The notes under the pieces are model-generated. The model did no database searches, had not been told where the DNA came from, and saw only the letters and a list, made by a program, of their open reading frames with translations. This document shows positions 1 through 11,266 of a stretch of 64,000 nt of DNA, one piece after another; positions within the stretch are counted from its first letter, which is position 1; each line of letters opens with the position of its first letter. Position numbers and translations under genes: made by a program. Origin of the DNA: Lysobacterales bacterium (GTDB lineage Bacteria; Pseudomonadota; Gammaproteobacteria; Xanthomonadales; Rhodanobacteraceae). The stretch covers positions 536,695-600,694 of the forward strand of contig JADKJL010000009.1 of the NCBI GenBank assembly GCA_016721015.1, read 5' to 3'.

Positions 1-234
1 GTGCTCGCCGCCAGCCAGATCAATTTCCGCGAACAGATCGAATGGCCCGCCGAGATCAGCGTCGAACTGCATTGCACGAAGCTGGGCAACACATCGATGA
101 CACTCGGCCATCGCATCACCTCGGCCGATGGAAGCAAGCTGCACAGCGATGGCAGCGTGGTCATGGTCTGGGTCAATCCGGCAACCGGAAAACCGATACC
201 ACTTCCGGCAGCCGTGCGCGTGGCCTGCGCGTGA
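1..234 (+). CDS. Acyl-CoA thioesterase, hotdog fold (C-terminal part)
   Basis: Only the last 77 codons are in the window; the GTG at position 1 is probably internal and the gene begins upstream. The fragment reads like the second half of a YbgC/FadM or 4-hydroxybenzoyl-CoA thioesterase: a strand-rich pattern with IxFxxxIxWPAEISVEL, followed by LGNTSMTLGHRI and SVVMVWVNPATGKPIPLP, where the conserved VxVDxxTGKPxPLP signature of this family is easily seen. Such enzymes hydrolyse acyl-CoA thioesters in the cytoplasm. The catalytic Asp region lies in the missing N-terminal half, so substrate cannot be judged. It converges on the TonB receptor gene with a 9-base gap and no visible terminator. Confidence 0.6.
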   Translation: MLAASQINFREQIEWPAEISVELHCTKLGNTSMTLGHRITSADGSKLHSDGSVVMVWVNPATGKPIPLPAAVRVACA

Positions 235-243
235 TTCAGCCGC

Positions 244-2466
244 TTACCAGTCCGCGCTCAGCTTCAACATGGCATTGCGCCCTGCTTGTGTGTACAGGTC
301 GAGGTCGGTGGCATCGGGCTTGATCCCGCGCAGGCTGACCCAGTCCCAATAACGCCGATTGCCGAGGTTGGCGAGGGCGAGATCGAGGCGCAGGTGATTG
401 CCAATGTTGAGCCATGCATTCAGATCGATTCGCCCATAGCCAGCCGGTTGATAGAGGGCGCCGGCGCTGTCATCCACGCGTGAAACCCGTTGCACGCCGG
501 TCAGCGACAGCTGCGCGCCCCAGCGTTCCGCATCGGCCTGCCAGCCGCCAACCACGGTGGCACGCGCGGGCGCGACACTGTTGAGCGGCTGGTCGCGCAC
601 GGTGTCGGTGCCGCGCAGCCAGTTCGCGCGCAACTCGACATAGGTGCCGCGCCAGGCCTCTCGCCACGCGCCAAGCGCCCAGTGCGCATCGGCCTCGATG
701 CCACGTATGCGTGCGCGATCGCGATTGATCGACTGGAACACCAGCGCGCCCGTAACCGGATCGATGCCGAGATTGGCACGCGATTCGATGAGGTCGCGGA
801 AACGGTTGTCATAGGCGGCCAGCGAGCCGCGCAGGAGCGGACCACTCCAGCGCAATCCCGCCTCAAGTCCGAGACTGCGTTCGGGTTTGAGATCCGGATT
901 CGGCTTGACCAGATAGTTGAACGTCGGCAGGTAGAGGCCGACATTGACATCGGAAAACGGCGGTGCGCGATAGCCGCGTACCGCCTGCATGTAGAGCGTC
1001 GCCTGCTCGCTCGCGCTGAAGCGCAAGCCGAGCTTGGGCGTCCACTGCGTATTGCCGATATCGGCGAGCACGATTTGCGGGTTGTCCTGCAACCAGATCG
1101 GATCCGCATCGGCTTGCAACGAGTAACGCTCCCAGCGCAGGCCCGGCACAACCGTCCAGCGTGGCGCGAAACGGATTTCGTCCTGCCAGAAGACGCCAAG
1201 CTCATGCACGTTCGAAATCGGAAAGTCACGAACCGGAAACACTTCGCCAAGAACAACATTGGTACTTTGTCCGTTGTTCAGGTTGATCTGCGCACCCGTG
1301 CGCAGCCCTTCGTAGTCGTGCCAGGTCAGATCAATGCCAAACACCTGCCAGTGCGCGATATCGCCCCATTGATTGCGCGATTGCGCAACCAGCTCGAGAC
1401 CGCGGCTGGTCTGCTCATAATTGAACTCGCGCGCACGCAGGGTCGGATACGGCGTCTGCGCATCGGCGAGACGATACTGATCGGTGGCCTGGCGCGTAGT
1501 CGAATCCTGCTGGTAGACGAGCAGATCCAGCGCATCGATCGCAGCCCACGGCTGCGACCAGCTTGCGGCGAGACTGACGCGATCGCGCTTCCAGCGATCG
1601 TCTGCGTCCAGTGCATTGGTGGTGCTGTAGCGACCCGGCCCGAAAACCAGCGACTGCACATCGGTTTGCTGCCTGCCGGCTCCGTGGTCGAGGGTAAACG
1701 TCCAGCGACCCGTATTTCCGCCGTCATAGACGATCTTGGCCAGCGCCGCATCACGCTCGACATCGGCAGGATTGGCCGGCATGCCGCCGGCACGCGGAAG
1801 GTTCTCGGTCTCATGTCCCTGGTGCCGTGAAAGCAGGACCATGCCACTCCAGCGACCATTTGCCGCAGCGATGTTGGCAGCCTCGAAATGACTGTCATCG
1901 CGGCTCGCAACACCGACCGATGCACCCATCGCCAGGGCATTGCCACGCCACAGGAAATCCTCCGGATTGCGCGTCGTCAAGGCGACCACGCCCGCCAGCG
2001 CCTTGCTGCCATAAAGCGTCGACGCGGGTCCGCGCAGCACCTCGACCCGCTGCACGGCATCGAGGGAAACCAGATCACGCCCGGCCAGGGCGAACTGGCC
2101 CACCCCAAAACCATCCGGCAAGGGGACGCCATCGATCTCGATGCTGACACGATTGCCCTCGAGGCCGCGGATATTGAAGCCCTGGCGACCGAACCGCACC
2201 GCATCGACCGGCACGCTTACGCCAGGCACCAGCGCGGCGAGATCGGCGATATCGATGACGCCATTGCGTTCTAGCCGATCGCGCTCGACCACGCTGACGC
2301 TGCCGACGACCTGCTGCAGTGGCTCGGCTGCGCGACTGCCGATGACCACGATCGGATCGAGTGCAACGGTATCGGCGTCGGTGGCGGGTTGCGCCACGGC
2401 TACGGCCGAGACGAAAAATCCTAGGACGCCTGGAACAATCAGGCGGCGCGGCAGGGGAAAAAGCAT
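244..2466 (-). CDS. TonB-dependent outer-membrane receptor, hemoglobin/heme-receptor family
   Basis: 740 residues from the ATG at 2466, chosen because a hydrophobic signal peptide ending AVAVAQPA follows directly and because an upstream GTG at 2523 would lie inside the regulatory palindrome. A TonB box-like DPIVVIGSR, a plug domain (NIRGLEGNRVSIEIDGV, VEVLRGPASTLYGSKALAGVV) and a long beta-barrel ending in an aromatic LKLSADW are visible. The plug and C-terminal NRRYWDWVSLRG match the TonB hemoglobin/transferrin/lactoferrin receptor family. The FRAP/NPNL-type segment near residue 497 reads YRAPPF and later NPDL, but no histidine lies between them, where classical heme receptors carry an essential His. 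The ligand may therefore not be heme. It is divergent from nirS and shares its control region. Confidence 0.88.
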   Translation of the reverse strand: MLFPLPRRLIVPGVLGFFVSAVAVAQPATDADTVALDPIVVIGSRAAEPLQQVVGSVSVVERDRLERNGVIDIADLAALVPGVSVPVDAVRFGRQGFNIRGLEGNRVSIEIDGVPLPDGFGVGQFALAGRDLVSLDAVQRVEVLRGPASTLYGSKALAGVVALTTRNPEDFLWRGNALAMGASVGVASRDDSHFEAANIAAANGRWSGMVLLSRHQGHETENLPRAGGMPANPADVERDAALAKIVYDGGNTGRWTFTLDHGAGRQQTDVQSLVFGPGRYSTTNALDADDRWKRDRVSLAASWSQPWAAIDALDLLVYQQDSTTRQATDQYRLADAQTPYPTLRAREFNYEQTSRGLELVAQSRNQWGDIAHWQVFGIDLTWHDYEGLRTGAQINLNNGQSTNVVLGEVFPVRDFPISNVHELGVFWQDEIRFAPRWTVVPGLRWERYSLQADADPIWLQDNPQIVLADIGNTQWTPKLGLRFSASEQATLYMQAVRGYRAPPFSDVNVGLYLPTFNYLVKPNPDLKPERSLGLEAGLRWSGPLLRGSLAAYDNRFRDLIESRANLGIDPVTGALVFQSINRDRARIRGIEADAHWALGAWREAWRGTYVELRANWLRGTDTVRDQPLNSVAPARATVVGGWQADAERWGAQLSLTGVQRVSRVDDSAGALYQPAGYGRIDLNAWLNIGNHLRLDLALANLGNRRYWDWVSLRGIKPDATDLDLYTQAGRNAMLKLSADW

Positions 2467-2488
2467 GGGGATGATCCAACGAGAAGAC

Positions 2489-2540
2489 CCGGTGAATTTT
2501 ACTGCGCGCCGGATCCCTCCCACTTGATTCCACTCAAGTG
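2489..2540 (-). promoter_or_regulatory. FNR/Dnr-type palindrome and class II promoter of the TonB receptor
   Basis: Positions 2521-2540 form a perfect inverted repeat CACTTGA-N6-TCAAGTG, which contains the CRP/FNR-superfamily consensus TTGA-N6-TCAA. On the minus strand a TAAAAT hexamer lies at 2501-2496, giving a start near 2489, 23 bases ahead of the receptor ATG. The palindrome centre (2530.5) would then sit close to -41.5, the standard spacing for FNR/Dnr activation. The element is also upstream of nirS, so one site may serve both genes. Box and hexamer are seen directly; the regulator is inferred. Confidence 0.7.
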
Positions 2541-2579
2541 AAACCGATTCGGCACGAATCGGTACCGAAGATGTACTGA

Positions 2580-4790
<2,211 letters not shown>

Positions 4791-4823
4791 TCACGGTGGA
4801 TTGATTCACCGGTTCGGCAAGGC

Positions 4824-4853
4824 AGAGGCCCCGCATGCGGGGCCTCTTTTTTT
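4824..4853 (+). terminator. Rho-independent terminator of nirS
   Basis: AGAGGCCCCGC at 4824-4834 pairs perfectly with GCGGGGCCTCT at 4837-4847, followed by a run of seven T (4847-4853). It begins 34 bases after the nirS stop. Confidence 0.93.
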
Positions 4854-4971
4854 GGCCGCGAGCACCGGTTTTCCGGCCAGGCAAGGCTCACCTGTGCAGC
4901 AATGCAAGGCGATGCGACAATGGCGGTCGCCTGCGGGCATAGCCCGCGTCACGATTCCTCGCGAACCTGCC

Positions 4972-5499
4972 ATGCAGAAGCCGAACCAGCCACCGACGCC
5001 TGCCAGCCCGGACACGATCAGCAAGCCGGCGCCGACGCCGGCCCCGTTGACCATCAACGGCAAGCCATACTTCCATGATGGCGATCCGGACATGCCCCTG
5101 CTCTGGTATCTGCGCGATGTGCTGCGCCTGACCGGTACCAAATATGGCTGCGGGATTGGCGCCTGCGGTGCCTGCACGGTGCTGGTCGATGGCAAGGCGA
5201 CGCGATCTTGCCTGACCACGATGCTGGCGGTCGCCAGTCGCGCCATCACCACGATCGAAGGTCTCGAGACGGACAAGCTGCATCCGGTCCAGCAAGCGTG
5301 GATCGAGAATGACGTGGCCCAATGCGGCTACTGTCAGGCCGGCCAGATCATGGCGGTAGTTGATCTGCTGGCGCGCAAGCCCAAGCCTTCGGATGCGGAT
5401 ATCGCTGGAATCGACAACCTGTGTCGCTGCGGCACGTATCCACGCATACGCCGTGCAATCCTGCGCGCCGCGGCATTGAGTGAGGGCAAGGCATCGTGA
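4972..5499 (+). CDS. iorA: [2Fe-2S] small subunit of an isoquinoline 1-oxidoreductase-type molybdenum hydroxylase
   Basis: 175 residues from the ATG at 4972; the frame is open further upstream but that stretch crosses the nirS terminator. After a Pro-rich leader come the plant-type ferredoxin cluster ([16 protein letters not shown]) and the helical second-cluster domain ([11 protein letters not shown] and [10 protein letters not shown]). The order and spacing are those of the electron-transfer subunit of xanthine-dehydrogenase-family enzymes. It would pass electrons from the molybdopterin site of the next gene product to an unknown acceptor. The stop overlaps the start of the large subunit (GTGA), so the two are translationally coupled. 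Substrate cannot be told from sequence; the symbol reflects family only. Confidence 0.85.
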   Translation: MQKPNQPPTPASPDTISKPAPTPAPLTINGKPYFHDGDPDMPLLWYLRDVLRLTGTKYGCGIGACGACTVLVDGKATRSCLTTMLAVASRAITTIEGLETDKLHPVQQAWIENDVAQCGYCQAGQIMAVVDLLARKPKPSDADIAGIDNLCRCGTYPRIRRAILRAAALSEGKAS

Positions 5500-7751
5500 G
5501 CCAGGCCGCTTCGCTGACTCGCCGCCGCTTTCTGCAGTTCGGACTGACCGCCAGCGGTGCGCTGCTGGTCGGCTTTCGCAGCCGGGCCATGGCCGCCGCG
5601 ATCCCTGCCGAATTGCTCGGCGATGATCTCGTCCAGCTGACCGCCTTCGTCATGATCGAGCGCGACAATCGCGTTGTCATCGGCGCGCGTGGCTGCGAGA
5701 TCGGCCAGGGCGTCATCACATCGCTGCCAATGATGATCGCCGAGGAACTCGACGTCGAATGGTCGAAGGTGCGTGTGATCCAGTTGCCTTACGGCTATGA
5801 AGTTGTCGATGGCAAGCCGCGCAATCGCTACGGAGACCAGTTTGCCGGTGGCAGCACCAGCATACCGAACGCATGGAAAGATCTGCGCGAAGCCGGTGCC
5901 GCCGCGCGCTGGCTGCTCGTGCAGGCGGCCGCGGATGCCTGGTCAGTGGACGCGGGCACCTTGAGCACCGAAGCCGGCCATGTACTCAACCCTGACGGAC
6001 GCAAACTCAGTTACGGAGCACTCGCCCGGACGGCTGCGGCGCGCGCGTTACCCGATTCACCGATCCCGACCAAGCCGCCCGACGCCTTCAAACTGATCGG
6101 CAAACCGACCCGCACTACCGACGGGCGCAGCATCGTCACCGGCCAGAACCGCTACGGCATCGATGAATATCTCAGCGGCGCACTCATCGCGGTGATGCTG
6201 CGCTGCCCTTATCTCGATGGCAGCCTCGAAAGTCTCGATGAAAGCGCAGCGCGCAAGGTTCCCGGCGTGCTGGATGTCGTCACCATTGACGGCCCGAAGC
6301 CCGGAGAATTGTTTGACGGCCCGCTGGCGAGCGGAATCGCCGTGCTCGCCGACAGCACATGGGCCGCGATCCAGGGTCGCAAGGCACTCAAGCCGGTCTG
6401 GAAACAGGGGCCCTGGAAGGATGAATCGAGCGCGGCGCTGTCGGCAAGCGCGAACGCGCTGCTCGACGCCGCAAGCGATGGCATCGAGGTGCGCCGGGAT
6501 GGTGATCTCGCTGCTTCGCGCAAGCATGCCCGGCATACTGTCAGCGCGCGCTATGAAGTACCGTTTCTTGCCCACGCGACGATGGAGCCGCCGGGTGCCC
6601 TGATCGAACTGCGCAGCGATGGCGCCCTGCTGATCGCTTCGATGCAGAATCCGGATGGCGCATCGCGCATCATCAGTCAATTGACCGGGCTCGCCCGCGA
6701 AGCGATCGAGATTCGCCTGCCCCGCTCCGGTGGCGGATTCGGTCGCCGACTGCAGAATGATTTTGTCGCCGAAGCGGTTTTGATCGCACAGAAAGCCGGC
6801 AAGGCGATCAAGCTGATGTGGCTGCGCGAGGATGATCTGGCGCATGATTTCTATCGGCCATTTGGCGTGCATGCGATGGAAGCCACGCTGGATCGGCGCA
6901 ACCGGGTGGCCGGATGGGCGCATCGTTGCGCGGCCACCTCGCGCACCTGGCGCACGCCCGGCATGCAGGATGATCCGTTGTGGAAAGGCTGCCTCGAACC
7001 CGATGATTTTCCTGCCGGCCTGGTCGACGATCTCGAAAAGACCTTCTACCCGATCGAATCGGGCATGCCGCGTGGCTGGTGGCGTGCCCCGCTGCACACG
7101 TTTCATGCATTTGCGGTACAGAGCTTCATCGACGAGATCGCCTACGAAGTACGCCGCGATGCGGTCGAACTTCGCCTCGAAATGCTGGGCGAGCCGCGCG
7201 AGATACCCTATCGCGGCCATGGCGGTCCGGTCTTCGATACGGGGCGCATGGCCAACGTACTCAAGCTTTGCGCCGAGAAGATCCGCTGGAGCGAGAGGAG
7301 AACCGACGGACGCGGCATTGGCATCGCCTGCCATTTCACGTTTGGCGGCTACAGTGCGCATGCATTCGAGATCTCAATGCAAGGCAACAACCTGAAGATC
7401 CACAAGGCAGTCTGTGTGGTTGACGTGGGCCGCGTGATCAATCCACTCGGACTCGAGGCGCAGATCATGGGCGGCACCATCGATGGCATCTCGACCGCCC
7501 TGAATCTCGCCATCACGGTTCGCAATGGCGAGGTGCAGCAGAAGAATTTCCCTGACTATCGCCTGCTGACGATGGCCGATGCGCCGGGCAATGTTGACGT
7601 GCAACTTGTCGATTCAACGCGCGATCCGGTTGGCGGCGGTGAAATGGGTATTGCCAGCGTTGCCCCCGCGCTGGCCAATGCGATCTTCGCCACGACCACC
7701 GTGCGAATCCGCAAGCTGCCGCTGTTGCCGGAACTGATGCGCATGCTCTGA
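5496..7751 (+). CDS. iorB: Molybdopterin-binding large subunit, isoquinoline 1-oxidoreductase beta type, Tat-exported
   Basis: 751 residues beginning at a GTG that overlaps the small-subunit stop by four bases. The N-terminus carries a Tat signal ([20 protein letters not shown]), so the complex should fold in the cytoplasm and work in the periplasm. The rest is the aldehyde-oxidase/xanthine-dehydrogenase molybdopterin fold in the split arrangement of IorB: GCEIGQGV near residue 68, [11 protein letters not shown] in the middle, and [18 protein letters not shown] near the end, which holds the active-site Glu region. Length matches IorB homologues. No XdhC-like maturation factor is adjacent. Likely substrates are N-heterocycles or aldehydes, but nothing here fixes one. 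Confidence 0.87.
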   Translation: MSQAASLTRRRFLQFGLTASGALLVGFRSRAMAAAIPAELLGDDLVQLTAFVMIERDNRVVIGARGCEIGQGVITSLPMMIAEELDVEWSKVRVIQLPYGYEVVDGKPRNRYGDQFAGGSTSIPNAWKDLREAGAAARWLLVQAAADAWSVDAGTLSTEAGHVLNPDGRKLSYGALARTAAARALPDSPIPTKPPDAFKLIGKPTRTTDGRSIVTGQNRYGIDEYLSGALIAVMLRCPYLDGSLESLDESAARKVPGVLDVVTIDGPKPGELFDGPLASGIAVLADSTWAAIQGRKALKPVWKQGPWKDESSAALSASANALLDAASDGIEVRRDGDLAASRKHARHTVSARYEVPFLAHATMEPPGALIELRSDGALLIASMQNPDGASRIISQLTGLAREAIEIRLPRSGGGFGRRLQNDFVAEAVLIAQKAGKAIKLMWLREDDLAHDFYRPFGVHAMEATLDRRNRVAGWAHRCAATSRTWRTPGMQDDPLWKGCLEPDDFPAGLVDDLEKTFYPIESGMPRGWWRAPLHTFHAFAVQSFIDEIAYEVRRDAVELRLEMLGEPREIPYRGHGGPVFDTGRMANVLKLCAEKIRWSERRTDGRGIGIACHFTFGGYSAHAFEISMQGNNLKIHKAVCVVDVGRVINPLGLEAQIMGGTIDGISTALNLAITVRNGEVQQKNFPDYRLLTMADAPGNVDVQLVDSTRDPVGGGEMGIASVAPALANAIFATTTVRIRKLPLLPELMRML

Positions 7752-7860
7752 CGACTGCCGGCCGGGTTGCCATGCCGGTTTCGCGAGCAACCTGCGGACC
7801 CGTGCGGCGCAGCCCGAGCAATGTCACCCTCCCGATCGGCAGCGGTGCACGGCAACCCGC

Positions 7861-8607
7861 TCAATCGGCCGGATCGCACCCATCGTTCGCACGACGTTGC
7901 TTGGCGGCCGCACGCTCGGCAATGACCGCTCGATCGGCCAGACCAATCCAGCTCAGATATTTGCGTGCGACTTCGTCACCGACTGATTCATCCGCGCGGA
8001 ATGCATTGGCAAAACGGGTCTTTTTGCAGTCCAGCGGATTCTCGCCCCGATTCTGGATCTCGGCCCAGCGCGCCTTGCCGGCTTCCTGCGGATTGTCGAT
8101 CTTCCCTGGCCCGAAGCGCGGAAGTGCCTTGGGCATGCGCAACGAACCATCGGCATTGAACAGGTTGAGCGTCGGGTCGCCGGCTGAGCCGATACGCGCC
8201 TGGGTTTGCGAACCGGTTTCGGCCGTCATCGGCGGCGGCGTGGTCTTCGTCTGCGGAGGTGCGATCCGCACCCGGGACGGACGGTTCCTGAATTCGACGT
8301 GTTCGGGCTGCGGTTCGGGCGGGATGTCGAAAACGTCGGGCGGCGTGATGATATTGACCACGATCGGGCCGCGATCCGGGTCGTGCCGATTCAATGGCGC
8401 CATGATCCGATCCAGACCGAACATCCAGAGCAGGTTCGCGAGCACCGCCGCGGCAGCCACGGCGTAGACCACGTTGCGCTGGAAGTGCGGCCGCTGCCAC
8501 AGCTGGTTGCGCCGAATCAACTGACCGGCATAGACATTGCGCAAACGCGCCCGATCCTGGGCGTCAAGCACGGTTGCCGTTGCGGGAGCGGCGGGCAGAT
8601 TCGACAT
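7861..8607 (-). CDS. Proline-rich membrane-anchored protein of unknown function
   Basis: 248 residues, ATG start. A cytoplasmic Arg-rich head (about 1-45) is followed by one transmembrane helix (VVYAVAAAAVLANLLWMFGL, about 47-66) and a periplasmic tail. The tail includes a Pro/Glu-rich stretch (PPDVFDIPPEPQPEH) and a C-terminal Arg/Ala-rich region with two cysteines. I do not recognise a family; the topology resembles TonB-like or division-accessory proteins but no TonB C-terminal domain is present. It converges on the iorB homologue and is divergent from the EF-G gene with a long gap. Base composition and codon use match the neighbours, supporting a real gene. Confidence 0.7.
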   Translation of the reverse strand: MSNLPAAPATATVLDAQDRARLRNVYAGQLIRRNQLWQRPHFQRNVVYAVAAAAVLANLLWMFGLDRIMAPLNRHDPDRGPIVVNIITPPDVFDIPPEPQPEHVEFRNRPSRVRIAPPQTKTTPPPMTAETGSQTQARIGSAGDPTLNLFNADGSLRMPKALPRFGPGKIDNPQEAGKARWAEIQNRGENPLDCKKTRFANAFRADESVGDEVARKYLSWIGLADRAVIAERAAAKQRRANDGCDPAD

Positions 8608-9172
8608 TCAGCGGGTTGGCTCGGCGGGTTGCGATGCCCGCGCAGCATACGCAGGCGACGCTAAACCACTGTTAAGGATTGGCTCGAATTTCATCGAGAC
8701 GACACCGGATCGATCAACCCGTTCGCCGCGCTTTCGTCGACAACCGCCGCCAGCCGACCGGGCAAGGGCCCGACTTTCCGGCCGTCCGCCAGGCACACGG
8801 GCTCGAAACCCGGACGGGCTGCCCGCTTCCGATCGACCCATGTGGCCACCCCGAGTCGCTGCACAGGCGTGCAGATCCGGCGCCTCGGCCGGCCGCGTCC
8901 CCGCGCGGAATGTCGAGGCCCCGCCAGTGCGGTCAGCCGCGCGCGCGAACATGGCGTGCGACAGCCGCGACGAAGAGTTCGTTCGTGTCCAGGACATCGC
9001 GCATTATCGCCGAGCCTGCCCGCCACGATGTGCTCTGCGGCAGCGCCACTTGACCGCTCCGGCCGATCGCGCAAGTCTTGCCACGAAGCACCCGATCCGT
9101 CCTGCCCCCTGGCTGTGCGATTGCGGCCAGCATCGCAGTGACATCCGCTACTCCCATGACTGGAGATGCACC
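8608..9172. other. 565-bp gap between divergent genes, nothing recognised
   Basis: Very GC-rich. Several overlapping frames stay open on both strands because of composition, but none has a ribosome-binding site or a recognisable product. No tRNA-like fold, terminator or clear promoter was found. A GGAG at 9162-9165 is the ribosome-binding site of the following gene. Confidence 0.5.
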
Positions 9173-11218
9173 ATGTCGCATAGCACCGAGGCCATCCGCA
9201 ACGTCGCCCTGGCAGGTCATGCCGGCGCCGGCAAAACAACCCTGCTCGAAGCCCTGCTGCATGCCGGCGGCACAATCCAGACGGCAGGCACCATCGAGCG
9301 TGGCAATACCGTTTCCGATTTCGATCCGATGGAGAAGGAGCGCGGACATTCGATGCAGGCCTCTCTGGTCTCGATCGATCATGGCGACTGCCACATCAAC
9401 CTCATCGACACGCCCGGATATTCGGACTATCGCGGCCCGACCTTGTCTGCGCTGGCCGCGGTCGAGACCTGCGCCGTCGTTGTCAATGCGAGCAATGGCA
9501 TCGAACACACCACACGGCGCCTGATGGACTACGCCCGTCAGCGTCGCCTCGCCCGCATTCTCATCGTCAACCGCATCGACACCGAATGCGATCTCGCAGC
9601 CTTGACCGACGAACTGCGCGCGGAATTCGGCCCGGAGTGCCTGCCGATCAACCTGCCCGCCGAAGGCGCCAGCAAAGTCGTCGACTGTTTCTTCAAGCCG
9701 ACCGGCAAATCCGACTTCTCAAGCGTCGCCGAGGCCCACCAGCAAATTCTCGACCAGGTCGTCGAGATCAACGAGAAAGTCATGAACCGCTATCTCGATG
9801 AGGGCGAAAAGGCGCTCAAGGGAAGTGAACTGCACGATGCCTTCGAGCAATGCCTGCGCGAGGGTCACCTGGTGCCGATCTGTTTCGTCTCGGCCCGCAG
9901 CGGCGCCGGCGTGCCGCAATTGCTCGAATTGATCGAGCGCTTGCTGCCGAATCCGCTCGAAGGCAATCCGCCACCCTTCGTCAAGGGCGAAGGCGCGGAG
10001 GCCAGCCCAATCACCGCGATCGCCGATCCGGACAGGCATGTCATCGCCGATGTATTCAAGATCGCCAACGATCCGTTCGTTGGCAAGCTCAGCATTTTCC
10101 GCATCTACCAGGGCACCGTGCGCAAGGACACCCAGTTGTTCATCGACGACGGCAAGAAGCCGTTCAAGGTCGGCCATCTCTTCCGCATTCACGGCAAGGA
10201 CCACATCGAAATCAATGAAGCCATCGCCGGTGACATCGCAGCGGTAGCCAAGATCGATGACATCCATTTCGATGCCGTCCTCCACGATTCGCACGACGAG
10301 GACCAGATCCACCTGAAACCGCTGGATTTCCCGAAACCGATGTTCGGCCTCGCCATCGAGCCCGCGCACAAGGGCCAGGAGCAGAAGCTCGCGAATGCCC
10401 TCGCCCGACTCGGCGAGGAGGATCCGTGCTTTCGCATCGAGCACAACAAGGAGCTCAATGAAACCATCATCCGCGGCCTCTCCGATCTGCACCTGAAACT
10501 GACCCTTGAACGCATGAAGCAGCGCTATGGCGTGGAGGTCACCACGCGTCGGCCGGGCATCGCCTATCGCGAAACGATTTCAGGCACGGCCGAAGGCCAC
10601 CATCGGCACAAGAAACAGACCGGCGGCGCGGGCCAGTTCGGCGAGGTGCATCTGCGCGTCGAGCCGCTGCCGCGCGGCGGCGGCTTCGAATTCGGTGACG
10701 AAATCAAGGGCGGCGCGATCCCCGGACAGTTCATCCCGGCGATCGAAAAAGGCGTGCGCATGGTGCTTGAACGCGGCGCGGTCGCCGGATATCACATGCA
10801 GGATGTCCGCGTCATCGTCACCGATGGCAAGTTCCACAGCGTCGATTCCAAGGAAGTCGCCTTCGTTTCGGCCGGCAAGAAAGCCTTTCTCGATGCGGTC
10901 AGCAAGGCCAAGCCGCTATTGCTGGAGCCGATCGTCAACATGGACGTCAATGTTCCCGAGACGCACATGGGTGATGTCACCGGTGGCCTTGCCGGCAAGC
11001 GTGCGCGTATCCACGGCACCGATTCGGTGCGCGGCGGCGAACTGGTGATCAAGGCCCAGGTGCCACTGGCCGAGGTTGCCGATTACCAGACCGAACTGAA
11101 GGCAATGACCGGAGGCCGCGGGCGCTATACGATCGAGTTCAGCCACTACGAACCGGTTCCACCGAATGTGCAGCGTCAACTCGTGGATGCGTACAAACCC
11201 CATGTCGAGGAAGATTGA
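9173..11218 (+). CDS. EF-G-like translational GTPase (FusA2-type paralogue)
   Basis: 681 residues from the ATG at 9173, supported by GGAG seven bases upstream; the frame is open further upstream but without homology. Motifs in order: P-loop GHAGAGKTTL, switch I EKERGHSMQ (where canonical EF-G has ERGITI), DTPGYSDY, and NRID in place of the usual NKxD G4 motif. Domain II (KIANDPFVGKLSIFRIYQGTV), domain III, domain IV with HKKQTGGAGQFGEV, and the C-terminal GGRGRYTIEFSHYEPVP follow in normal order and length. The altered switch I and G4 residues and the stand-alone location, without rpsL/rpsG/tuf, place it among the EF-G paralogues whose role is poorly known, rather than the main elongation factor. 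Confidence 0.88.
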   Translation: MSHSTEAIRNVALAGHAGAGKTTLLEALLHAGGTIQTAGTIERGNTVSDFDPMEKERGHSMQASLVSIDHGDCHINLIDTPGYSDYRGPTLSALAAVETCAVVVNASNGIEHTTRRLMDYARQRRLARILIVNRIDTECDLAALTDELRAEFGPECLPINLPAEGASKVVDCFFKPTGKSDFSSVAEAHQQILDQVVEINEKVMNRYLDEGEKALKGSELHDAFEQCLREGHLVPICFVSARSGAGVPQLLELIERLLPNPLEGNPPPFVKGEGAEASPITAIADPDRHVIADVFKIANDPFVGKLSIFRIYQGTVRKDTQLFIDDGKKPFKVGHLFRIHGKDHIEINEAIAGDIAAVAKIDDIHFDAVLHDSHDEDQIHLKPLDFPKPMFGLAIEPAHKGQEQKLANALARLGEEDPCFRIEHNKELNETIIRGLSDLHLKLTLERMKQRYGVEVTTRRPGIAYRETISGTAEGHHRHKKQTGGAGQFGEVHLRVEPLPRGGGFEFGDEIKGGAIPGQFIPAIEKGVRMVLERGAVAGYHMQDVRVIVTDGKFHSVDSKEVAFVSAGKKAFLDAVSKAKPLLLEPIVNMDVNVPETHMGDVTGGLAGKRARIHGTDSVRGGELVIKAQVPLAEVADYQTELKAMTGGRGRYTIEFSHYEPVPPNVQRQLVDAYKPHVEED

Positions 11219-11266
11219 TTTCGACGGCATACTCAACTGTCCACCACGATCGAAGGGGATACACCG

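Noticed and set aside
8608..9275. Overlapping open frames on both strands between 8.6 and 9.3 kb
   Set aside because: Compositional openness only; the frames lack start signals and their amino-acid content is Arg/Ala/Gly/Pro-rich noise. The plus-strand frame is explained by the EF-G gene starting at 9173.
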